Below, piece by piece: positions 37,464-45,643 of a stretch of 62,411 nt of DNA. A program made the position numbers and the translations under genes. The stretch covers positions 1 through 62,411 of the forward strand of contig CAZAOK010000009.1 in NCBI GenBank assembly GCA_964486725.1. Direction: 5' to 3'. Every line of letters starts with the position of its first letter. Position 1 is the first letter of the stretch. The notes beneath the pieces were generated by a model, which made no database searches, was not told the origin of the DNA, and saw only the letters and a list, made by a program, of their open reading frames with translations. The DNA is from M55B154 sp964486725. Its GTDB lineage: Bacteria > Spirochaetota > UBA4802 > UB4802.

Positions 37464-37520
37464 ATGTATATATCATGTATCGGGGAATTCTTTTCCCCCG
37501 GTATATACATGGAGGAGAGG
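37451..37520 (+). promoter_or_regulatory. Stem-loop that covers the ribosome site of the aldo/keto reductase
   Basis: CCTCTCC (37451-37457) pairs with GGAGAGG (37514-37520), which is the ribosome site. ATGTATATA (37464-37472) pairs with TATATACAT (37502-37510), and CGGGG (37481-37485) with CCCCG (37496-37500). Only RNA that started upstream of 37451 can form the whole structure. Confidence 0.55.
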
Positions 37521-37527
37521 ATATATC

Positions 37528-38517
37528 ATGGAATATACTACAATAGCAGATACCGGAATAAAGACATCACGGGTGGGACTTGGCACCTGGGCCATAGGTG
37601 GATGGATGTGGGGAGGAACAGATGAAGCACAGTCCATCAACACCATTCAATCTGCCATTGAGAGGGAGATCACGCTGGTTGATACCGCCCCTGTGTACGG
37701 TTTCGGACGCTCTGAAGAGATCGTGGGCAGGGCACTTAAAAATATTGACCGTGATTCATTTGTACTTGCCACCAAGGTAGGGCTGGAATGGAAGGACGGA
37801 ACCCCTTACAGGAACGGCACCAGGGAACGAATCATGAGAGAGATTGACGACTCATTAAAGCGATTACAGGTTGACTATATAGACATTTACCAGGTACACT
37901 GGCCAGACCCCCTTGTAGATATAAAAGAGACCGCTGCTGCCATGAACGAATTGTATGAAGGGGGAAAAATAAAAGCGGTTGGGGTAAGTAATTTTTCTCC
38001 GGAACAGATGGATTATTTCAGAAGCGCATCACCCCTGCATACATGTCAGCCACCCTATAACCTTTTCGAAAGGGATATTGAACACAAGCTTATACCTTAT
38101 TGCAAGCGCAATAATATTTCCCTGATTACCTATGGTGGGCTTTGCAGGGGAATGCTCTCTGGCAAGATGGAGAAAAACCGAGAATTTAAGGGAGATGATC
38201 TTCGTAAACAGGACCCGAAGTTCAAAGAACCCCGTTTTTCACAGTACCTTGACGCGGTGAACAGGCTTGATGAGATGGTAAATAAAAAATACGGGCGTCG
38301 AATCATACACCTGGCACTTCGCTGGCTGCAGCAGAAAGGCTCTGACATTCCCCTCTGGGGAGCCCGAAGGCCCGATCAGCTTGACCCCGTTGACAATATT
38401 GACGGGTGGGAAATTGAGCCTGAAGACATGATAGAGATTGAACAAATACTGCTGGATTCAATTAAAGATCCGGTGGGGCCGGAATTCATGTCACCACCTG
38501 ACAGGAGCTCAAGATGA
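37528..38517 (+). CDS. Aldo/keto reductase
   Basis: The frame is open from 37435, but the ATG at 37528 follows GGAGGAGAGG and is chosen (329 residues). It is a TIM-barrel NADPH-dependent oxidoreductase with the catalytic tetrad in DTAPVYG (Asp, Tyr), LATKVG (Lys) and QVHWPDP (His), and the cofactor motif VGVSNFS. Its place after kdgK-uxaC suggests reduction or oxidation of a sugar released in the uronate/fucose pathway. It has its own promoter and a hairpin that may block translation from read-through RNA. It overlaps the convergent lipoprotein gene by 9 bp. Confidence 0.87.
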   Translation: MEYTTIADTGIKTSRVGLGTWAIGGWMWGGTDEAQSINTIQSAIEREITLVDTAPVYGFGRSEEIVGRALKNIDRDSFVLATKVGLEWKDGTPYRNGTRERIMREIDDSLKRLQVDYIDIYQVHWPDPLVDIKETAAAMNELYEGGKIKAVGVSNFSPEQMDYFRSASPLHTCQPPYNLFERDIEHKLIPYCKRNNISLITYGGLCRGMLSGKMEKNREFKGDDLRKQDPKFKEPRFSQYLDAVNRLDEMVNKKYGRRIIHLALRWLQQKGSDIPLWGARRPDQLDPVDNIDGWEIEPEDMIEIEQILLDSIKDPVGPEFMSPPDRSSR

Positions 38518-39078
38518 CTTTTCTTCAAATCCGTGATTCATAAATTGTATCAATTTTTCCAGCTGCTTCCCTTCAACACTGAAATTAATGCCCCTGTTCC
38601 CAATATAGAACCTGTAGAGTACTTCTTCACCAGCATCCACTATATGCCGTTCAATGGGAATAGTAAAAGGCATTTTTGCGCTATATACCCTGTACTTCTT
38701 TTTTACATCATTTCCATTGCCATTTGAGCCAGCTTTATCTTCAACGGTGACAACTTCACTTTGAATATCGTGAAGCACCACCTTTTTCTTTATGATACCC
38801 ATTTTCATAAACGCGTTTTTCCCAAGCTTTCCAGGATTATCCTGCGTTGTAATCTTTATATGCACAACAGTTGGTTCAAGTACACCATCCTGGTTGTAAG
38901 TCCTTTTATATATTGCTTCAACAGTATTATCACCTGTTTTGTTTTCACTGAAGTGGGTCATCTCCATTGTAATGGTTGTCTTTTTCTGAATTGAATCATT
39001 TTCAACCTTAATGGTTTCACTGCTGCAACTGGTTACCGTAAAAAGAACAGTACATAAAACACACATCACTCGGGTCAT
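38509..39078 (-). CDS. Lipoprotein of unknown function
   Basis: The frame opens at 39105, but AAGGAGATGTTTC before the ATG at 39078 makes that the start (189 residues). The signal peptide MTRVMCVLCTVLFTVTSC ends in a lipobox Cys. The mature protein is hydrophilic and beta-rich with a Lys/Asn/Gly linker around residue 120. I recognise no domain. Its 3' end overlaps the aldo/keto reductase gene by 9 bp in opposite direction. It probably sits in the outer or inner membrane facing the periplasm. Confidence 0.75.
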   Translation of the reverse strand: MTRVMCVLCTVLFTVTSCSSETIKVENDSIQKKTTITMEMTHFSENKTGDNTVEAIYKRTYNQDGVLEPTVVHIKITTQDNPGKLGKNAFMKMGIIKKKVVLHDIQSEVVTVEDKAGSNGNGNDVKKKYRVYSAKMPFTIPIERHIVDAGEEVLYRFYIGNRGINFSVEGKQLEKLIQFMNHGFEEKSS

Positions 39079-39161
39079 GAAACATCTCCTTAAAATATTC
39101 TGCACAATGAGTCACAATTATTCATACATAAAGATCATGTCAATAGATTATTAATAAGAAT

Positions 39162-39309
39162 AACCGCCAGGTCGCTAAGTACGCAAAGAAACGCAAAGAG
39201 AAAGTATTTAAATAAAATATCTTATTCTTTTCTTTGCGCCCTTAGCGCTCTTTGTGACTTTGCGGTTATCCTTTACACTACTTTCTCTGTACCTTTGTAT
39301 CTCTGTGGT
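39162..39309. repeat. Composite palindromic repeat: GCAAAG element plus half CCACAGAG element
   Basis: 39162-39267 is a palindromic element (AACCGCCAGGTCGCTAAG ... GACTTTGCGGTT). It is followed directly by the right half of the other family (39277-39309, ...TATCTCTGTGGT). It fills most of the 252-bp gap between the lipoprotein and the membrane protein gene. No gene is present here. Confidence 0.7.
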
Positions 39310-39330
39310 AAATAATTAGCAAGAATTGTC

Positions 39331-39984
39331 TCAGTAATTCCATCCCAGGAAAGCAAACGCAATCACGTTCATCACAACCGGTACTGCGTAAATGATCCCT
39401 ACCGTGATGAGTTTGTTTTTCATGGATTTAAGACTGATAACCAGGATTGCAAAGCAGAAGAAATGGAAATAGCCGATAAGGAATATGAGCCAGACTCCCT
39501 TGAATGAGCAGAACCAGAAAGGATATTCCCATACCAGGTGCCCTCCAATGTTAAGCAGGCATTCAATGAACACACAGAATACCGCGTACCCCAGGGCCCA
39601 GAACCATTTTTCAGGCAACCCCAGTATCTTTTCAGTGGTACTTTCAGAGAGGGTGTGATAGTAGATAATACCAAGTATGGAGAACATGAACATTATCTCA
39701 ATATTCCATCCCACCATTGTTCGCAGTGCCGTATCTCCGGGCACGGTCCAGAACGCCGAATGCTGTGTCAGGTACATTACCCAGCCATTCCACGTTTCGT
39801 TAAAAAAATCCACCCCGAAGATGGTCACACCGGCCAGGACAGCATTCCAGTTGGCTGATTTTCTTGCCAGCTTGATCTCCTTTGTATAAATGTAAAACAC
39901 AATGGCAAGAAGGGGGATCACGTACCACTTGATGGTAGACAGGTCACGAAGCCCGTTCAGGGCCTGTAAGGTAGCTTCGGTCAT
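39331..39984 (-). CDS. Conserved-looking integral membrane protein, unknown function
   Basis: This 217-residue protein has about seven membrane helices. Membrane-adjacent polar motifs stand out: FGVDFFNETWNGW, a central MVGWNIEIMF and HLVWEYPFW. I do not recognise the family. AGGAGG precedes the ATG. The gene lies 39 bp downstream of a TetR regulator on the same strand, with a perfect palindrome between them. It is probably controlled by that regulator, which hints at a transport, lipid or stress role, but this is only inference from context. Confidence 0.7.
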   Translation of the reverse strand: MTEATLQALNGLRDLSTIKWYVIPLLAIVFYIYTKEIKLARKSANWNAVLAGVTIFGVDFFNETWNGWVMYLTQHSAFWTVPGDTALRTMVGWNIEIMFMFSILGIIYYHTLSESTTEKILGLPEKWFWALGYAVFCVFIECLLNIGGHLVWEYPFWFCSFKGVWLIFLIGYFHFFCFAILVISLKSMKNKLITVGIIYAVPVVMNVIAFAFLGWNY

Positions 39985-40003
39985 ACTAACCTCCTTTATT
40001 ATT

Positions 40004-40022
40004 AAATACGGTTACCGTATTT
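40004..40022. promoter_or_regulatory. Perfect palindrome, likely operator
   Basis: AAATACGGT-T-ACCGTATTT has 9-bp arms and a 1-bp centre. It lies between the tetR stop and the ribosome site of the membrane protein gene. The symmetry and size fit a TetR-family site. It is unlike the palindrome upstream of tetR. Confidence 0.5.
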
Positions 40023-40023
40023 A

Positions 40024-40593
40024 TTATTTGCGTAAACCTCGTACCACAAGCTCAACGCCCTCTTCATACATGGTAGCCACGGTACTTCCTTCGGATTTCA
40101 CGTAGGCACGAATAAGAAACATTATATACACCGAGAAAAGAAATTCTGTTACATGCTGCACGTCTACCCTGTGAAATCGATTCTCTTTTATGCCCTGCTC
40201 GATGATAGACTTCAATATTTCCATGGCCCCCATGTTCACCTCCCGAAACCTGTCTTCAGAGGGTGTAAGGGTAAAGATGCCGGGGTCTTTTTCAAGTATG
40301 GTTCGAAGATCAGAATGGACACGCAGGTATTCAAATGACCGGTAGGCCATCACGCGAAACTTCTCCACAACGTCCTGTTCTGCCGCCACGGCCTCTGCCA
40401 CCGAATCCCGCCAGCCCGACAGTGCCCCTGCCACGGTCTTCTCATATAGATCCTGCTTGTTTTTAAAATAAAAATATATGTTGCTTTTTGTCATACCCAT
40501 TGCGTCAGCAACATCTTCGATGGTGGTTTTGCGATACCCATAATGGGCAAAAAGCCCCAGGGCATGATCACAGATTTCCTGTTCTTTATTCAT
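40024..40593 (-). CDS. TetR/AcrR-family transcriptional regulator
   Basis: This 189-residue regulator has an N-terminal helix-turn-helix (YRKTTIEDVADAMGMTKSNI then YFYFKNKQDLYEK, about residues 20-52) and an all-alpha ligand-binding domain. It is followed by a membrane protein gene on the same strand. Its own promoter overlaps a 9-bp inverted repeat, which suggests autoregulation. The ligand is unknown. Confidence 0.9.
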   Translation of the reverse strand: MNKEQEICDHALGLFAHYGYRKTTIEDVADAMGMTKSNIYFYFKNKQDLYEKTVAGALSGWRDSVAEAVAAEQDVVEKFRVMAYRSFEYLRVHSDLRTILEKDPGIFTLTPSEDRFREVNMGAMEILKSIIEQGIKENRFHRVDVQHVTEFLFSVYIMFLIRAYVKSEGSTVATMYEEGVELVVRGLRK

Positions 40594-40606
40594 ATTGTTA
40601 ATACTT

Positions 40607-40655
40607 GAATATTTGTATTATTTGTTCAAATATTCTAATACTGAAAAAATGTCAA
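40607..40655 (-). promoter_or_regulatory. tetR promoter with operator over the -10
   Basis: On the minus strand, TTGACA (40655-40650), 17 bp, then TATTTG (40632-40627). The -10 lies in one arm of the perfect inverted repeat GAATATTTG (40607-40615)/CAAATATTC (40627-40635). Confidence 0.55.
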
Positions 40656-40712
40656 CACTTTTTAATGCAGTGAAAAGTTAGAAGTGATCAGAATTTAACA
40701 TCAAAAATAGTT

Positions 40713-40771
40713 TCACGCGGAGTCGCGGGGAACGCGGAGAGCTTGTGCCCTTCCTCAGCGTCTCTGCGTGA
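40713..40771. repeat. Short palindromic repeat, CACGCGGAG type
   Basis: TCACGCGGAGTCGCGG... ends as ...GCGTCTCTGCGTGA. It lies in the 352-bp gap between tetR and the EEP gene. That gap also holds the half repeat at 40838-40874 and no gene. Confidence 0.6.
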
Positions 40772-40837
40772 TACCAATTAAGTATTGATGGAGAGTCTTA
40801 AGTTGTATGGTTTGCATTATTTACTAATTATCCGCGT

Positions 40838-40874
40838 CAATATGCGTGCATCGAGCGAAGCGGGCGGTTTCACA
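40838..40874. repeat. Half copy of the CCACAGATG-family repeat
   Basis: This is a variant of the right half of the repeat at 29701-29792: ATCCGCGTCAATATGCGTG then AGCGAAGCGGGCGG. No left half is seen nearby. Confidence 0.55.
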
Positions 40875-40945
40875 TATTCAGAGCTGTATGATATCATAAA
40901 TTACTCTCAAACATTTCCCAATATTCTGGAATGAGCCATTTACTT

Positions 40946-42856
40946 TTAACGCCTGAGGTCCACCATAACCGGCATATGGTCCGATGCCCGTGTCTTTATA
41001 ATGCTGGCATTGTTATATTTCAGGTGGGGGGTCACGAAAATGTAGTCAAGATGCATAAAAGGTTCCCCCCGTCCTTCCCAGAAAGTCGGGGTTTGGTCAA
41101 GCCCTGATTTCTGCAGAACGTCTACCAGGGGTGTATCACGAATAATGGTGACAGGCTCTGACCCGGGTTCAGCATTAAAGTCACCCATGATCACCGACGA
41201 AGGTTTGCCGTCCCAGTAACTGATGAGTTCACCCATTTGTTGCTTTCTCACGTTTTCTTCACCACTGGTGTGATCAAGGTGTGTCACGTAAAAGGTTATC
41301 CCGTCATCTTTCGTTGTGATGGTACCTTTTGTAATTCCCCGCACCTCGTTTAGATTAGTAGAGTAATGATATCCATCAGCAGCGGTTATCTTATACCTGC
41401 TCAGCAGGGCGTTACCATACTGCCCATCCTCATGATATCCAAGAAATATCCATGTCATGTTAAGCTTTCGTGCAAGGTATGGCAGGCAGTCGATCATACC
41501 ATTTGACAGCTGTCCCCTGTTCACTTCCTGCAGCCCCACCACGTCAGGGCCTTCCTTCATTATTGCGTCTGCCATATCATCAAGATCAACCCGGTAATCA
41601 GCATCAAACGACTGGTGAATGTTATACGTCATAACCCGTAACGAACCCGGCGGGGGCGCCCCGCCCGGAACAGGCATCTTCACCTCTACCCGCCATATGC
41701 ACATGGCAACAATTCCCGCTACAGCGAGAACACTATATACTGCATTATCTATTCGGGAATCAGCACCGGCAGCATGGGCGTGCTGCAACACGGCAGCCAC
41801 CATACCCGCCGCAACCAGTATCGACGCGTATAAAACCACGTCCTGAGTTTTGAATTGTGCATTAACAAACACGAACACATCAAACAGCAGGAACATGAAA
41901 AAAACAGCTATACTACTGCGCCACAGGCCTGGCCTGATATCATTACCATTTGATGTCCACTTTATAATCAGGGCGGGCGCAACCCATGCGGCGATGCCCC
42001 CGCCTGCAATCCACATGCAAACAACCCCAATACGCAAGGTGAAAAGCCATGTGGCACAGATCAATACCAGCCCCGAAAAGATGGCAGCGATCCTGTTTGT
42101 ACCCCGTATGGCACCTGCCCCCAGCATAAGAAAATTCCCTGTCATGGTAATGGCGGTCACCAGTACACCCGCGGTAACATCATCCAGTCCTGTTGCCGCT
42201 ACAACCGCGGGTATATTCGTATACACCGCAAACATCATAAAGAACCAGGGTCCCATTGCCACAACGGGCAATACATTTGCAAAGGGCAGTTCTTCAAAAT
42301 CATCCAACCCGTTCAACCAGGGGATAACACGGATTATCAGCAGCATAAGCAGCAATCCAATGACAACCATGGCTGCGCCTGGCAGCACTCCTTTTCTCCA
42401 GGTAATATCGTATGAAAATAATATGGCGCGCGACACAACATCAATGGTAAATGCTGCCCCAAGCGAAGTGACAAGTACAGGCACCCTGGTTTCAGCACTC
42501 CTGTTTTCATCAGATTGCAGCACCAGGGTAAAAAACCACATGAACATGATTACACCAGCGGTGGAAAGAATAATCATTACCAGTGGCTCCTGGAAAAACT
42601 GCAGTAACAACCGTGCAAATATGATACCCATCGTACTTATAAATAACAGCGCACGTGTTCCCAGCCATCTGACCAGTACTGAAAGGGGGAGAACGGTGGC
42701 AAAAACCAGCACCGCGAAAAGGGCAATATTTTCAGCACCACCCGCGTATACATCGAGATTCCATATAAACATTGCTATAAAGACACGCAATATATGTAAC
42801 CCGAAGAATAGTATCCCTGTAATCAGCAGAATAGTTTCAGTTCTTCTATTACCCAT
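40946..42856 (-). CDS. Polytopic membrane protein fused to an EEP-family phosphohydrolase
   Basis: This 636-residue fusion has about a dozen membrane helices (residues about 8-385), then a complete endonuclease/exonuclease/phosphatase domain (about 406-636). The EEP active-site residues are all present: Asn in RVMTYNIHQ, Glu in VGLQEVN, HLDHT, GDFNAEP and the final SDH (RASDHMPV). Such domains hydrolyse phosphodiesters in nucleic acids, inositol phosphates or lipids. The layout recalls eukaryotic CWH43/PGAP2IP, where a membrane region precedes an EEP domain acting on lipid anchors. A membrane-lipid or lipid-linked substrate is therefore plausible but unproven. AGGGAGAT precedes the ATG. Confidence 0.8.
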   Translation of the reverse strand: MGNRRTETILLITGILFFGLHILRVFIAMFIWNLDVYAGGAENIALFAVLVFATVLPLSVLVRWLGTRALLFISTMGIIFARLLLQFFQEPLVMIILSTAGVIMFMWFFTLVLQSDENRSAETRVPVLVTSLGAAFTIDVVSRAILFSYDITWRKGVLPGAAMVVIGLLLMLLIIRVIPWLNGLDDFEELPFANVLPVVAMGPWFFMMFAVYTNIPAVVAATGLDDVTAGVLVTAITMTGNFLMLGAGAIRGTNRIAAIFSGLVLICATWLFTLRIGVVCMWIAGGGIAAWVAPALIIKWTSNGNDIRPGLWRSSIAVFFMFLLFDVFVFVNAQFKTQDVVLYASILVAAGMVAAVLQHAHAAGADSRIDNAVYSVLAVAGIVAMCIWRVEVKMPVPGGAPPPGSLRVMTYNIHQSFDADYRVDLDDMADAIMKEGPDVVGLQEVNRGQLSNGMIDCLPYLARKLNMTWIFLGYHEDGQYGNALLSRYKITAADGYHYSTNLNEVRGITKGTITTKDDGITFYVTHLDHTSGEENVRKQQMGELISYWDGKPSSVIMGDFNAEPGSEPVTIIRDTPLVDVLQKSGLDQTPTFWEGRGEPFMHLDYIFVTPHLKYNNASIIKTRASDHMPVMVDLRR

Positions 42857-43037
42857 ACTCTATCTCCCTTTACAATGTGCATATTATTACACACAAGCCA
42901 TAGAAATGCAACGAGAATACCTTACAGAGTTTGCTGCTGATTTTTTTATTGCCACATCACCGGTTTTCGTAGTATATATGGATGACTTTGGTAAAAGGAT
43001 CAGCGCTACCATCAACAGGAAAACACGGAGACTGGCT

Positions 43038-44375
43038 ATGAGCCATCAGGAACCAGCAAAAGAAAACCAAATGCTGAAAAATGAAATTGAGATCCTCACT
43101 TCGCTTATCCTTAAAATTCACATGGATATGGACCTCGAACATTTCCTGGACGAAATAATATTTACTCTTCGTCACCGAATTCCTTTTGACGGCTGTAATG
43201 TATCATATATTGACAAAGATGGCATGATGACCGTACACAGGATAAATCCATCCAATGTATCCCCCAAGCACAAGCTTTCTTCCGACCAGCTTGAAGAGGT
43301 GTTTGCCCGGAAGGTTGATTACAAAACAAGCAATGACTGGGCATCCATCGCCGCAAGGGAAAAAAAAGAGATATATATCCCCGAAGTGCACCTGGAAGAT
43401 TACACTCCCGATGACCAGGTCTTTTTACGAGACTATGGCATTTCAGGGTTATACTATCTTCCACTGGTCATGGGAGACAGGGTTCATGGTACCATGCGGT
43501 TTCACAACTATGATTTACCAATGGAACTCACAGAATTTGAAAAAAACCTGATCAGGACACGTGCTTCTGTTGTTGCCAAGGCCCTCGATGATTATTTTCT
43601 TTACCAGGACTTGAAAAAGAAGAACGACGTGATCACCCTTGACCTTGATCTTGCAACCAGGCTGCAGCGTAACCTGCTTCCAGACAAGTTCCCTGATTTC
43701 GATGGTGTTGAGGTGGCGGCAGCATATATACCCATGATAGAAGTGGGAGGTGATTATTACGATTTCCTGTACTCACCTGAAAAAAGAGAACGGCGATTTG
43801 GTGTGCTCATCACCGACGCGTCCGGACACGGGGTGTCTGCCGCCTTTATTACAAGCATGCTGAAACTTTCATTTCAGAACCGGCAGACCTACAAGAATTC
43901 ATGGTCTCCTTCTTACGTGTTATCGTATATAAACCGTTCGATAAAAAACCTTATCGCTGATAACTTCGTCACCGGCTGCTACGCGTATTTTGATTTTTAC
44001 CAGATGAATCTTGTCATGTCCAGTGCGGGGCACAATCCCGTATACCGGGTTAACCGTGATACGGGTGAAGTGGACACCCTCAAACCACATGGCAAGATGC
44101 TTGGACTTTTTGACTACCAGGAATTCCAGGAAATCGAAATACCGGTAAAAAGCGGACACCGGTTCCTGTTCTATACCGACGGGCTAACCGAGGCCGAGAA
44201 CAGGGACGGAATTCCTTTTGAAAAAAACCTCGTTGACCTTCTTGCCGGTTCTGGCGAACTTACCGCGGGTAATTTCTGCAGGCGGGTGGAAGATCACCTG
44301 CGGGTTCACGGGTTATACGGATCAAAGACATCTTTTGATGACGATATCGCCATGGTGATCATTGACGTCCTGTAA
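43038..44375 (+). CDS. GAF-domain PP2C/SpoIIE-type serine phosphatase
   Basis: The frame is open far upstream, but that part only mirrors the opposite-strand gene. The ATG at 43038 with CGGAG seven bases before it is chosen (445 residues). An ATG at 42906 is a less supported alternative. A GAF-type sensor domain (about 30-190) and a short coiled linker lead to a PP2C domain of the RsbU/SpoIIE class. Its metal-binding residues are in VGGDYYDF, ITDASGHGVSA and TSFDDDIAMVII. It probably dephosphorylates an anti-sigma-factor antagonist in a stress partner switch. No partner genes are adjacent. Confidence 0.85.
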   Translation: MSHQEPAKENQMLKNEIEILTSLILKIHMDMDLEHFLDEIIFTLRHRIPFDGCNVSYIDKDGMMTVHRINPSNVSPKHKLSSDQLEEVFARKVDYKTSNDWASIAAREKKEIYIPEVHLEDYTPDDQVFLRDYGISGLYYLPLVMGDRVHGTMRFHNYDLPMELTEFEKNLIRTRASVVAKALDDYFLYQDLKKKNDVITLDLDLATRLQRNLLPDKFPDFDGVEVAAAYIPMIEVGGDYYDFLYSPEKRERRFGVLITDASGHGVSAAFITSMLKLSFQNRQTYKNSWSPSYVLSYINRSIKNLIADNFVTGCYAYFDFYQMNLVMSSAGHNPVYRVNRDTGEVDTLKPHGKMLGLFDYQEFQEIEIPVKSGHRFLFYTDGLTEAENRDGIPFEKNLVDLLAGSGELTAGNFCRRVEDHLRVHGLYGSKTSFDDDIAMVIIDVL

Positions 44376-44477
44376 ATATATTCACCGTACCAGGTACGGT
44401 ATAAATTTTTTTACTTTCAATATTTCATCATGCCATTACAGTTGCCATTGTAAGAATGATAGTTGATGGAGAATAAC

Positions 44478-44903
44478 ATGTCCAGAGTACGCCTTGCCGA
44501 GCAGAAAATCTATCCATTTAAATATGAATGTATTATACGCGTGTATGATGTGAACATGTCAGGCCATGTAGGCACTACCGAGATGGTTGCCCTGCTGCAC
44601 CAGGCCCGCCATCAGCTGCTAAGGAACGAAGGGTTACACGAACTGAATCTTGGGGACGGTGAAACTTCCATAATCATGGCTGACATGGTTCTGAATTTTA
44701 AAAAAGAGATCTTTCTTGATGATAACATCATAATTGAAAGTAAGATAGATGAAATCACTGAAAAAGGCTTCCGGTTTTTCCATCGGGTAATGAAAGATGG
44801 ACACCCCGCATGCCTGGCAGAGTCAGGGGCAGTGGCATTTAATTTTCAGAAACGTGTGATAGGCAAAATCCCTTCAGTATTTCTGGAAAAGTTTGCCAGG
44901 TAA
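44478..44903 (+). CDS. Hotdog-fold acyl-CoA thioesterase-like protein
   Basis: This is a 141-residue 4HBT-family protein starting at the ATG with GGAG six bases upstream (the frame opens at a TTG, 44463). The segment IRVYDVNMSGHVGTTEMVALL is the usual R-x-x-D-x-x-x-H-v pattern, with Asp as the predicted catalytic residue. The family hydrolyses acyl-CoA thioesters. The acyl group is unknown. It ends 23 bp from the convergent TVP38 gene. Confidence 0.8.
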   Translation: MSRVRLAEQKIYPFKYECIIRVYDVNMSGHVGTTEMVALLHQARHQLLRNEGLHELNLGDGETSIIMADMVLNFKKEIFLDDNIIIESKIDEITEKGFRFFHRVMKDGHPACLAESGAVAFNFQKRVIGKIPSVFLEKFAR

Positions 44904-44926
44904 TTCAGTAATAAAACCGCCGTTGC

Positions 44927-45643
44927 CTATGTATCCATACCATTGGATACCCGCACAATTCCCAGTTTCTTCAGCACAACCGGAAGAAGTGTAAAAAGGC
45001 CCAGCAGTATAAAGGCGATCAGCATATTGGTGGAAAAGATATCCCCAACCGACGTAACCGTTGCAAGCTGCTTCCCGGCAAAGGCATACACCAGTGAACC
45101 GGGTATAATACCCAGCGAGGTGGTCCAGATAAAGGTACGGGAAGGTATGGAAGTAAGACCGGCAAAAAAATTGATAAGGAAGAAGGGAAACACGGGAATC
45201 AACCGTAATGTCAACAGGTAGTTGTAGCCGTTTTCATTGATATCCCGGTTAAAACGACGCAGCCTCTCACCATATTTTTCCTGTATCCAGTTGCCAAGAA
45301 TAAATCGCGCCGCCAGGAAAGCCATAAAAGCCCCCAGGGTAGCGCCAATGTTTACATATACCACACCCAGGATCACCCCGAAAAGAAATCCACCCGCCAG
45401 GGTCATTACCGCGGCCCCTGGAATGGAAAACCCGGTAACCAGTATATATATACCGATAAAAATCAGCACCGACTGCAGGTACCGGTCAAGCACCATCTCC
45501 TGAAGTGAACCGGCATATGCCTGCAGGTTCTGCAGGGTAATATACTCATGCCATCCTGCCATGCGGATAAGAACTGCCCCCCCAACCAGCATCACCAGTA
45601 ACACAATACGTTTCCAGTAGGCCCGGAAAAAACTACTCATCAT
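44927..45643 (-). CDS. TVP38/TMEM64-family membrane protein
   Basis: This 238-residue protein has about five to six helices and the SNARE-associated/DedA-like core: AAVMTLAGGFLFGVILG, then LRLIPVFPFFLINFFAG and GIIPGSLVYAFAGKQL. DedA-superfamily proteins scramble or carry lipids. It overlaps the upstream flavoprotein disulfide reductase gene by 11 bp. This pairing recurs in bacteria, often with the glycosyltransferases found next door. GAGGAG precedes the first of two ATGs. Confidence 0.88.
   Translation of the reverse strand: MMSSFFRAYWKRIVLLVMLVGGAVLIRMAGWHEYITLQNLQAYAGSLQEMVLDRYLQSVLIFIGIYILVTGFSIPGAAVMTLAGGFLFGVILGVVYVNIGATLGAFMAFLAARFILGNWIQEKYGERLRRFNRDINENGYNYLLTLRLIPVFPFFLINFFAGLTSIPSRTFIWTTSLGIIPGSLVYAFAGKQLATVTSVGDIFSTNMLIAFILLGLFTLLPVVLKKLGIVRVSNGMDT

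Noticed and set aside
41850..42905. Long open frame running upstream of the PP2C gene on the plus strand
   Set aside because: It lies opposite the EEP fusion gene, has low-complexity Ser/Thr/Ile content and no ribosome site. The PP2C gene starts at 43038.
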